DNA from: Nitrospinaceae bacterium | GTDB lineage: Bacteria; Nitrospinota; Nitrospinia; Nitrospinales; VA-1 | Direction of reading: 5' to 3' | NCBI GenBank assembly: GCA_029937655.1 | Contig: JAPYPK010000040.1 | Location: forward strand, 1 to 12,749 | Length of the DNA stretch: 12,749 nucleotides | Shown here: positions 1 through 6,055 of the stretch, piece by piece | Layout: each line of letters starts with the position of its first letter | Numbering within the stretch: position 1 is the stretch's first letter | The notes under the pieces: model-generated | What the model saw: the letters and a program-made list of their open reading frames with translations, nothing else | Told to the model about the DNA's origin: nothing | The model's database searches: none | Program-made: the position numbers and the translations under genes

Positions 1-1343
1 AGGATCTCTATTGGGTCATCAATTCTAGCCCCTCCATAAAAATTTTCTTTGCTATCGTAAACGGGTGCAAAGCGATAGCCTTGCCAATCATCGTTGTATA
101 TCTTTCGTTGTACATTTTCCCCGTCAAATTCAAAATTTAGAGTTGACTGCTTTTCGGGTTTGATTGTTATTGTTCCAATTTGATTGGGTATAAAAGGGTG
201 CCAGGCAATCACCTTATAAGTGCCAGGCGGAATAGCCTTGATCGAAAAATTGCCTTCTTCATCTGTGACAGCATAATATGGGTTGTCGACTATCATCCCG
301 CGAGATTGCAAAAATGGATGTAGGTTACATTTGATTAAAAAATTTTCAGTGTCATCTTTTACAAAAATATCTCTCACTTGGGAAGTGTTGGCATCCACGG
401 GGCGATGGCTTCTTTGATTGACTCCTCGGGCAGTAAATTCATATGCGACAACTTCATGTCTTATGGGGTCAGTGTTTTCCAGAAGTAGTGTTTCTCCATT
501 ACGAGCACCAATGACATACTTTGGCGTATGACAACGTCTCATTACCATTTTTTGGATTTTATTTAGAAACGGTTTCCCTTTTTCTATGCCAATTAACTTG
601 ACTACAGTGTCTTTAAGTCCGCGAGATTCTGATACAGTAAAATCAAATAAAATCCGATGGCCTTTCCCATCTGAAATACGGTTACAGTATCCAAGGTTGG
701 GTGATGCGATGAGTGGAAAAAACCTTGGGCTAGGAACTTTACCGATCATGCTAACCCTGCCTTTGATCGAACCGCCATTGTCCACAGACATGATCTTATA
801 TTTGGGTGGAATAGAGTCGAAAAGCTTTTTAGCTAAATCATTGTTTCTCTTATAAAGCTTGTTGACTTGTTTTTGGGCGTCATCCGATTTATTTTGTTTT
901 ATATATAAAAGTCCAAGGTTATAATTTGCTTTGACATTCCTGGGATCCATTTTTAGAGACAACTTAAGTTCTTGAATTGCTTCTTCAATTAAAGTTAACT
1001 TGGCAAAAGAAAGGCCTCTATTGTAGCGAATTAGGGCATGGTCATACCCAAGTGCTATCGCTTGGTCGAAAGCAAGTAGAGCTTTTTTGTGATCTCCTAG
1101 TTGACTTAGAGTGACTCCAAGGTTTGCGTAGGCCAATTTGTGATCTGGATCAACTTCAATAGCTTTCCGAAATTCATCAGCGGCTTCTCTCCAATACTTA
1201 GCACGGCTTAGTTGTATTCCATCAGAGTAATAGCGCTGGGATTTAAGGTTTTCCTTTTTGATTGCTTGCGTTTCAAAAGGGAGGGCTGAGAATATGATGA
1301 ACCAAGCTAAGTTGGTTATGATGAAAATATTTGGTGTGCGCAC
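1..1343 (-). CDS. Secreted TPR protein with cupredoxin-like and carboxypeptidase-regulatory-like domains (3'-truncated)
   Basis: The reading frame stays open to the window edge, giving 447 codons without a stop. The chosen start is GTG at 1343, because AGGA lies 7 bases upstream and the next residues form a signal peptide (hydrophobic about 5-21, likely cleavage after ETQA, residue 27). An in-frame TGA lies upstream. Four TPRs follow at about 36-67, 70-101, 104-135 and 138-169. Then comes a GSIKGRV-type beta segment (191 on) and a cupredoxin-like part in which H296, C339, H342 and M350 match the His/Cys/His/Met set of type-1 copper sites. After that, residues 356-382 (YYAVTDEEGNF, IPPGTYKV, AWHP) resemble a CarboxypepD_reg beta sandwich. 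Such proteins are exported; copper binding is inferred from ligand order only. The C-terminus lies outside the window. A role in periplasmic electron transfer or copper handling is possible but unproven. Confidence 0.8.
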   Translation of the reverse strand, partial: MRTPNIFIITNLAWFIIFSALPFETQAIKKENLKSQRYYSDGIQLSRAKYWREAADEFRKAIEVDPDHKLAYANLGVTLSQLGDHKKALLAFDQAIALGYDHALIRYNRGLSFAKLTLIEEAIQELKLSLKMDPRNVKANYNLGLLYIKQNKSDDAQKQVNKLYKRNNDLAKKLFDSIPPKYKIMSVDNGGSIKGRVSMIGKVPSPRFFPLIASPNLGYCNRISDGKGHRILFDFTVSESRGLKDTVVKLIGIEKGKPFLNKIQKMVMRRCHTPKYVIGARNGETLLLENTDPIRHEVVAYEFTARGVNQRSHRPVDANTSQVRDIFVKDDTENFLIKCNLHPFLQSRGMIVDNPYYAVTDEEGNFSIKAIPPGTYKVIAWHPFIPNQIGTITIKPEKQSTLNFEFDGENVQRKIYNDDWQGYRFAPVYDSKENFYGGARIDDPIEI

Positions 1344-1380
1344 GTACTTGTCCTTATTGTCTTCATGTTTTTTGTAATCA

Positions 1381-1416
1381 TTTTTTAAATTTAGCAATCC
1401 TTTTAAGTTGTGTCAA
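1381..1416 (-). promoter_or_regulatory. Sigma70-type promoter of the TPR/cupredoxin gene
   Basis: On the minus strand a perfect TTGACA (-35; plus-strand 1411-1416) is followed after exactly 17 bases by TAAATT (-10; plus-strand 1388-1393, 4 of 6 consensus). Transcription would begin near 1381, leaving a leader of about 38 bases before the GTG at 1343. This is the best promoter match in the window. Confidence 0.6.
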
Positions 1417-1419
1417 CTT
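1405..1419. promoter_or_regulatory. Palindrome overlapping the -35 box (possible operator)
   Basis: AAGTTG-TGT-CAACTT is a perfect inverted repeat with 6-base arms and a 3-base centre. It covers the -35 element of the leftward promoter and lies in the divergent spacer shared with the YheT-like gene. A repressor bound here could block the leftward promoter. That role is inferred from position; no regulator gene is adjacent. Confidence 0.35.
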
Positions 1420-1484
1420 GGAGACAATGAGATTATTCCATTGTTATTAGATACGATATTAGTTTAAAAAATTCTCAAAAATTC

Positions 1485-2447
1485 ATGACATCTAATCATT
1501 ACTCATTTAAACCTAAAGTTTTACTTCGGAATAAATATACTCAAACTATTCTAGGGGCCATAGTTTCTGGAAATACCGACTTTCCGGAATGTAAACTTCA
1601 TAAAGTATTAATTGATCACAATGCAAAATTGGTACTTTTTGAATTACCATCGAATAATCCTGAGGCCACTGTAGTTCTTCTGGCTCATGGGATGGGCGGT
1701 TGTTCTGAAGCAAGTTATATGCGTCGTATTGCTCGGAAACTCTGGATTCGTGGATTTACTGTGTTCATGATGAACCAACTTGGTAGTGGGCTTGGTATGG
1801 GCTTGAGTGATCGATTGTGGAATGGTGGGAGTAGTGATGACTTGGGTAAGACCGTCAATTATATTGCGAAAATTCATCCGAATACTGCGATTGATGTTGT
1901 GGGCTTTTCATTGAGCGGGAATATTCTTTTGAAGCTTCTTGGTGAGAAGAATCAAAAAAACACAGGAATTCGTAGGGCAATTGCTGTTAATCCGCCAATT
2001 GATTTAAAAAGGGCGAGTTATTTTTTGTCGAAAACCAACTGGGGTAGGGTGTTTAATAATTATTATATGAGGGAGATTAATTTGCAGGTAGAGGCCATGG
2101 GTGAATGTTTCCCAGATGCATTTACTGCTCCAAATAAAAGTACAATTCTTGAGTTTGATGAGGCTTATACAGCACCTGTGGCTGGCTACAAAAATTCGGA
2201 GGATTATTACTCAGATTGCAGCGCAAAAAATTATTTAGAAGATATTGTTGTGCCGACTACTATTCTTTGTGCGATGGATGACCCTTTTGTCGAGCCAACT
2301 ATTTTTAAATCAGTTCGTATGAGTAGCGCTATAGAACTTAATACTCCTACATATGGTGGCCACATGGGATACATTTCTAAGAAACCTACTCCCTGGGGAG
2401 ATTATAGGTGGATGGATTTTATGGTTGTTGACTGGGTGAAGAGTTAA
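1485..2447 (+). CDS. YheT-like alpha/beta hydrolase
   Basis: This 320-residue protein matches the YheT/ABHD1-3 family in length and layout. The N-terminal RNKYTQTILG resembles the family signature of an R-N-x-x-x-Q-T core. The oxyanion region is LLAHGMGG (65-72). The likely nucleophile is Ser142 in GFSLSGN (140-146), the likely acid is D265 or D266 in AMDDPF, and the likely base is H293 in GGHMGY. Family members act as esterases or lipases in the cytoplasm or at the membrane; their natural substrate is usually unknown. The elbow reads GxSxS-G rather than the commoner GxSxG-G or GxSxG-A. The ATG start has no clear Shine-Dalgarno sequence. The gene is divergent from the TPR gene and 30 bases ahead of the rarA TTG, so it may be cotranscribed with rarA. 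Confidence 0.85.
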   Translation: MTSNHYSFKPKVLLRNKYTQTILGAIVSGNTDFPECKLHKVLIDHNAKLVLFELPSNNPEATVVLLAHGMGGCSEASYMRRIARKLWIRGFTVFMMNQLGSGLGMGLSDRLWNGGSSDDLGKTVNYIAKIHPNTAIDVVGFSLSGNILLKLLGEKNQKNTGIRRAIAVNPPIDLKRASYFLSKTNWGRVFNNYYMREINLQVEAMGECFPDAFTAPNKSTILEFDEAYTAPVAGYKNSEDYYSDCSAKNYLEDIVVPTTILCAMDDPFVEPTIFKSVRMSSAIELNTPTYGGHMGYISKKPTPWGDYRWMDFMVVDWVKS

Positions 2448-2477
2448 GGAAAGCAGGGATAAGTATTTAATCTGTGC

Positions 2478-3788
2478 TTGAATTTTATTTCGATAGAAAA
2501 TCTAATGGAACTTTTTCCTGAATTTCAAGATAAAGAAAAGGACTTTCCGCCAGCACCACTTGCTGACCGCATGAGACCCCGTAAATTAGTAGATTTGCTT
2601 GGTCAGGAAAAGCTTATTGGAGAAGGAAAACCATTACTTAAACTCATTACAGGAAAATCAAATTTTTCGTTTATATTATGGGGGCCACCGGGTACAGGGA
2701 AAACCACAATTGCCCGTCTTGTTGCCAGTATCTCAGAAAACGAATTTCATGAAATCAGTGCTGTAAACGCAGGCGTGTCTGAAATTAGAAAAGTTATCCT
2801 TCAGGCAAAAAAAACATGGAATCTCTCAAAGCGTGGTTCGGTGTTATTTATTGACGAAATTCATCGTCTTAATAAGTCCCAGCAGGATTCGGTTTTGCCT
2901 CATGTGGAGAATGGAACAATTCGTCTTATTGGATCTACGACCGAAAACCCATCATTTGAGGTCATTCCAGCTTTGCGTTCTAGATGCCAAGTATTTCGCC
3001 TGGAACCACTATCTAAAAATGATATGAGATCCTTACTTGAGCGGGGATTGGTTGATAGGGAGTGCGGATTAGGGGATGATTTATTTGAGATTGATTTTGA
3101 TGCACGTGACTTGATCATATGCTATGCAAATGGAGATGCACGCAAAGCACTTAATTTATTGGAGGCAGCCCGTGACTTTTCTTTTGCTGGTGAAAAAGAG
3201 ACTCGGCCAGTTAGTATTCAAGATATTAAGGGAATAATTCAGTCGACTTCTGTTTTATATGATAAAGGAGGTACTGAGCATTATGACCATGCTTCAGCAT
3301 TTCAAAAAAGTATGCGTGGATCGGATTCAGATGCTGCGATTTATTGGTTGGCAAAAATGATTAGCGGTGGTGAAAACCCTCGTTTTATCGCCCGGCGATT
3401 GATTGTCACTGCAGCAGAGGATGTCGGGAATGCAGATCCAATGGCTCTTATTGTTGCCAATGCCGCTGCAGATTCATGTGAAAAACTAGGGTGGCCCGAA
3501 GCACGAATACCTCTTGCGCAGGCCGTAATTTATATAGCCCAAGCTCCCAAAGATAATTCAGCTATTGTTGCGGTTGATAAAGCTTTGAATGATATTCAGC
3601 AAAAAGGAAAATCTTTTCCAGTGCCAGAGCACTTAAAAGATACCCATTATAGCGATGCTAAAGCTAAATACGGTTATGGCAAGGACTATAAATACCCTCA
3701 CGACTATCCTGATAATAAGGTAGCACAGGATTATTTACCTGATGAGCTGAAGGGAAGTCGGTACGTTTTCAAATCAAAAGCTATTTGA
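2478..3788 (+). CDS. rarA: Replication-associated recombination protein A (RarA/MgsA, AAA+ ATPase)
   Basis: RarA is the bacterial relative of eukaryotic WRNIP1/Mgs1. It is a homotetrameric AAA+ ATPase that acts at stalled replication forks with SSB. The 436 residues match the family's usual 430-450. Visible motifs are PLADRMRP near the N-terminus, Walker A GPPGTGKTT (69-77), Walker B VLFIDEIHR (122-130, D126/E127), NKSQQD (132-137), sensor 1 GSTTENPSF (152-160), an arginine-finger region ALRSR (165-169) and sensor 2 GDARKALN (219-226). The C-terminal oligomerisation part includes RRLIVTAAEDVGNADP, AQAVIYIAQAPK and GYGKDYKYPHD. The start is uncertain: TTG at 2478 gives the full frame, while ATG at 2505 (residue 10) begins at MELFPEF and is equally plausible, since neither has a strong ribosome site. 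It lies between the YheT-like and LRR genes on the same strand. Confidence 0.95.
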   Translation: MNFISIENLMELFPEFQDKEKDFPPAPLADRMRPRKLVDLLGQEKLIGEGKPLLKLITGKSNFSFILWGPPGTGKTTIARLVASISENEFHEISAVNAGVSEIRKVILQAKKTWNLSKRGSVLFIDEIHRLNKSQQDSVLPHVENGTIRLIGSTTENPSFEVIPALRSRCQVFRLEPLSKNDMRSLLERGLVDRECGLGDDLFEIDFDARDLIICYANGDARKALNLLEAARDFSFAGEKETRPVSIQDIKGIIQSTSVLYDKGGTEHYDHASAFQKSMRGSDSDAAIYWLAKMISGGENPRFIARRLIVTAAEDVGNADPMALIVANAAADSCEKLGWPEARIPLAQAVIYIAQAPKDNSAIVAVDKALNDIQQKGKSFPVPEHLKDTHYSDAKAKYGYGKDYKYPHDYPDNKVAQDYLPDELKGSRYVFKSKAI

Positions 3789-3795
3789 AGGTGAG

Positions 3796-3836
3796 TTGCG
3801 AGCAAACTTGCGATATTCTTTGTTTTAAGTTAAAAC
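3796..3836. promoter_or_regulatory. Repeat-rich leader of the LRR-serB pair
   Basis: The 61-base gap after rarA holds two copies of TTGCGA (3796-3801 and 3808-3813) with a 12-base period, close to one helical turn. It also holds a 15-base near-perfect palindrome, GTTTTAA-G-TTAAAAC (3822-3836), which ends 13 bases before the LRR start codon. Spacing and symmetry suggest a regulatory site or a small RNA hairpin. No good -35/-10 pair was found, so this is a suggestion only. Confidence 0.25.
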
Positions 3837-3849
3837 GATTATTTTAAAA

Positions 3850-4317
3850 ATGACTTTATCTTTGATGAATAAAACTGAAATTCATAACGCTGAAGATATT
3901 TATGAAGGCCGTTTAAGGGGAAACCAGTTGATGGCCAGCGGGATTCCCTTAACCCCTGAGTCTGCTCGTTACTTATGGTCTTCTGTAAGAATGGTAGATG
4001 TTTCGTGGTTGGATTTAGCAGACAATCAATTGGGCGATGTTGGTTTGATTGAGTTAGCCGAATGTGACTTGCTAAAGAATGTTCAGTACTTGAATCTGAA
4101 TCAAAATGGTATTACTGACGAAGGATTGACTTTTCTTTCAAAATCAAAGTTTCTCACCAAGCTTAAACGTCTTCATCTCAAAAATAACCTGATAAAAGGT
4201 CTGGGTATTTACGATTTATTTAATTCAAAAACTCTTAATGATCTTTCTACTTTTCAGGTTCACGATGGTTGGACTTGTAAAAAAATGGATGGTTGGCGCT
4301 ATAATCCCCAAGGTTAA
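3850..4317 (+). CDS. Small leucine-rich-repeat protein
   Basis: The 155-residue protein contains at least three consecutive LRRs of the ribonuclease-inhibitor-like type: WLDLADNQLGDVGLIELA (53-70), VQYLNLNQNGITDEGLTFLS (78-97) and LKRLHLKNNLIKGLGIYDLF (105-124). The repeats are about 26 residues apart. The N-terminal RLRGNQLMASGIPLTPESA may form a helical cap. The C-terminus (W141, C143, W149) is short and polar. There is no signal peptide or membrane segment, so it is probably cytoplasmic, and LRRs usually bind proteins. An alternative start is the ATG at 3865 (M6). The stop lies 3 bases before the serB ATG, so the two are very likely cotranscribed and perhaps translationally coupled. No partner or reaction can be named from sequence. 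Confidence 0.8.
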   Translation: MTLSLMNKTEIHNAEDIYEGRLRGNQLMASGIPLTPESARYLWSSVRMVDVSWLDLADNQLGDVGLIELAECDLLKNVQYLNLNQNGITDEGLTFLSKSKFLTKLKRLHLKNNLIKGLGIYDLFNSKTLNDLSTFQVHDGWTCKKMDGWRYNPQG

Positions 4318-4320
4318 ACT

Positions 4321-5556
4321 ATGCAGGAAGATGAAAACCCCTGTCAAATTCATATACAAATTTCAAGTACTGACCGACCAGGTATTCTAGCTGAGGTTTT
4401 AGAGTCCGTTGTTGCTTTTGATTGGGATGTGCTTGATATAAAGCAATTCGTTTTTAATGGGCTTCTTAACTTGTCCTTATTGCTAGGTAGTAGGAAGTCT
4501 AATTCTATTTCAGGATTACAGGGATCTTTAGATGAATGGGCGATTAGAAATGGTATTGCCTTGCAGATTCTTCCTTGGGAAAAGGGACTTCGCCCGGAAG
4601 CCCCATATAAGTATCGCTCTGTAGTTACATTACTTGGATCCAGTCTCTCATCAGCAGTGTTTCATCACCTTACCCGAACGTTCTCTAGTCGTGATATTAA
4701 TATTCTTCGTATCGAACAATTGGATTACAGTGACCATCATGTGATCGAGGTAGTTATAGGAAGTAAAGAAGATTACTCTACGGTAGACATATTAAATGCC
4801 TTAGTTAAGTTTAAGGTAAAATTTTCAGTCGATATTGCGGTGCAAGAGGATACGATGTTTCGACGTAATAAAAGATTGATCGTATTTGATGCTGATATGA
4901 CTTTTCTGCAATGTGAAATAATAGATGAACTTGGTAAAATAGCAGGCGTAGGTAATCGCATGAAAGAAATCACACAACGCGCTATGAACGGCGACCTTGA
5001 TTTCAATGTTGCCCTTTGTGAGCGAGTAAAATTACTTGCAGGGCTTTCTGTTTTAAAACTAGAAGAACTATATGAACGAATTCCTATTACTCCTGGCGCC
5101 GAAGATCTTGTCCGCATTTTACAGTATTTAGGTTATCGTATTGGAATCGTAAGTGGCGGGTTCCAGTTTTTCATAGACCGTATTAAAAGTAATTATAAAC
5201 TGGACTATGGAATTTCCAACCAACTGGAAATAATAGATGGAAAACTTTCTGGTCGGGTTGTTGGGGATATTATAGATGCCCGAGCTAAGGAACGTGCTCT
5301 TGTATCAATTGCAAAAAAGGAAGGGTTTTCGTTAAAGCAAGTTGTTGCCGTTGGCGACGGGGCTAATGATATTCATATGTTAGCAAGAGCAGGGCTTGGT
5401 ATCGCATTTAACGCTAAATCAATTGTGCAGAAACATGCTAATGCTGGAATCAACCAGTCAAACTTAGAACTTATTCTATACTTTCTGGGTATTAGTGGTA
5501 AAGAAGTTCAGGAACTTCGTAAACTATCAAAATCTAGTCCTAAGACTGACTGGTAG
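4321..5556 (+). CDS. serB: Phosphoserine phosphatase with two N-terminal ACT domains
   Basis: SerB removes phosphate from O-phospho-L-serine, the last step of serine synthesis, in the cytoplasm with Mg2+. Two ACT-like regulatory domains are visible: about 10-85, starting IQISSTDRPGILAEV, and about 98-180, starting YRSVVTLLG. The HAD catalytic domain runs from about 185 to 390. Motif I is VFDADMT (D190 nucleophile, D192 acid/base, T194), with substrate-binding E199 in LQCEIIDELG. Motif II is VSGGFQFF (S278). Motif III is K323 in DARAKERA. Motif IV is VAVGDGANDIHML (D346, D350). The two-ACT layout and 411-residue length resemble mycobacterial SerB2, where ACT domains sense serine. The residue before T194 is Met rather than the Ser seen in most SerB (DxDST). 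It follows the LRR gene by 3 bases. Confidence 0.93.
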   Translation: MQEDENPCQIHIQISSTDRPGILAEVLESVVAFDWDVLDIKQFVFNGLLNLSLLLGSRKSNSISGLQGSLDEWAIRNGIALQILPWEKGLRPEAPYKYRSVVTLLGSSLSSAVFHHLTRTFSSRDINILRIEQLDYSDHHVIEVVIGSKEDYSTVDILNALVKFKVKFSVDIAVQEDTMFRRNKRLIVFDADMTFLQCEIIDELGKIAGVGNRMKEITQRAMNGDLDFNVALCERVKLLAGLSVLKLEELYERIPITPGAEDLVRILQYLGYRIGIVSGGFQFFIDRIKSNYKLDYGISNQLEIIDGKLSGRVVGDIIDARAKERALVSIAKKEGFSLKQVVAVGDGANDIHMLARAGLGIAFNAKSIVQKHANAGINQSNLELILYFLGISGKEVQELRKLSKSSPKTDW

Positions 5557-5577
5557 ATTACTCTCAAATTTCTTTTA

Positions 5578-5626
5578 AGGTTTTCCCCAAACCTGAGCAG
5601 GCTGAATAGTTGGATTGTTTTTTTTT
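5578..5626 (+). terminator. Weak terminator-like region after serB
   Basis: AGGTTT (5578-5583) and AAACCT (5589-5594) form a 6-base-pair hairpin with a 5-base loop, 21 bases after the serB stop. A run of nine T lies at 5618-5626, but 23 bases after the hairpin. CCAA/TTGG (5587-5590, 5610-5613) gives a poorer stem nearer the T run. Neither arrangement is a textbook intrinsic terminator, so the call rests mainly on position. Confidence 0.3.
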
Positions 5627-5653
5627 GGATCTAAGGATATCTCGTCTATGCTA

Positions 5654-5682
5654 TTAAAATAAATAGATTAAACCTTTACAAT
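5654..5682 (+). promoter_or_regulatory. Possible promoter of the small Cys/His protein gene
   Basis: TTAAAA (5654-5659, 4 of 6 for -35) and TACAAT (5677-5682, 5 of 6 for -10) are 17 bases apart. The implied start site near 5689 would leave a leader of only about 7 bases. That would agree with the absence of a Shine-Dalgarno sequence before the ATG at 5696. In such AT-rich DNA, matches of this quality arise easily by chance. Confidence 0.3.
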
Positions 5683-5695
5683 ATATATTATAAAA

Positions 5696-5983
5696 ATGAG
5701 AAAAAAATATGCTGTGGAGTGTATTTCGAAAATTGCTTCAGATTGTATTCAAAAGGGAGAATATTTTAATAGTGAAGAAGATGCCCAAGATTGGGTGGAA
5801 GGTGAGTGCTGGATTTTTTCAGGTGAAGGGTGGATTTGTCATAAATGCCACGATGCGTTTATGGGTAGCCTTACATCACACCGTAAAAAACAGGGAAATG
5901 GGATTGATGGGGTTAATAGTAAAATAGAGGCCAGTGATGGTTTAGATAATGATTTAGAGACGGGAATAGATATTGTAAGGTGA
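5696..5983 (+). CDS. Small Cys/His-containing protein of unknown function
   Basis: I do not recognise this 95-residue protein. Residues 1-63 look folded: YAVECISKIASDCIQKGEYF, then an acidic segment with DAQDWVEGECWIF, then GEGWICHKCHDAF (45-55). The C-H-K-C-H cluster (C48, H49, C51, H52), together with C9, C17 and C38, suggests a metal site or disulphides. The order C-x2-C resembles half of a zinc ribbon; the classical haem motif CxxCH is also present in form (CHKCH), but there is no signal peptide, so covalent haem attachment is unlikely. The tail after residue 64 is polar and acidic, probably disordered. An overlapping frame (5709-5927) is also open, but it lacks this patterned composition. 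The gene stands alone between serB and the convergent Sel1 gene. Confidence 0.6.
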   Translation: MRKKYAVECISKIASDCIQKGEYFNSEEDAQDWVEGECWIFSGEGWICHKCHDAFMGSLTSHRKKQGNGIDGVNSKIEASDGLDNDLETGIDIVR

Positions 5984-6018
5984 GAGTTTATTAAACTTTA
6001 GTCGTAGAGGTTTATAAA

Positions 6019-6052
6019 TGTTAGGCTGGTATTGAAGAAATTTCACCTAGCA
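6019..6052. terminator. Hairpin between convergent genes (possible bidirectional terminator)
   Basis: TGTTAGG (6019-6025) pairs with CCTAGCA (6046-6052) over 7 positions with one G-T wobble. An inner TGAA/TTCA stem (6033-6036, 6042-6045) stacks beneath it with a bulge. It sits between the stop of the small Cys/His gene (5983) and that of the Sel1 gene (6056), where a shared terminator would be expected. Poly-T flanks are weak on both sides. A further short palindrome, AGTTT-ATT-AAACT, lies at 5985-5997. Confidence 0.35.
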
Positions 6053-6055
6053 TAT

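Noticed and set aside
586..855. Open plus-strand frame of 89 codons
   Set aside because: It lies opposite the TPR/cupredoxin gene, whose motifs are clear. Its own translation has no domain-like pattern.
5696..5983. c-type cytochrome, because CHKCH contains CxxCH
   Set aside because: There is no signal peptide for export to the periplasm where haem is attached, and the surrounding sequence does not resemble a cytochrome fold.
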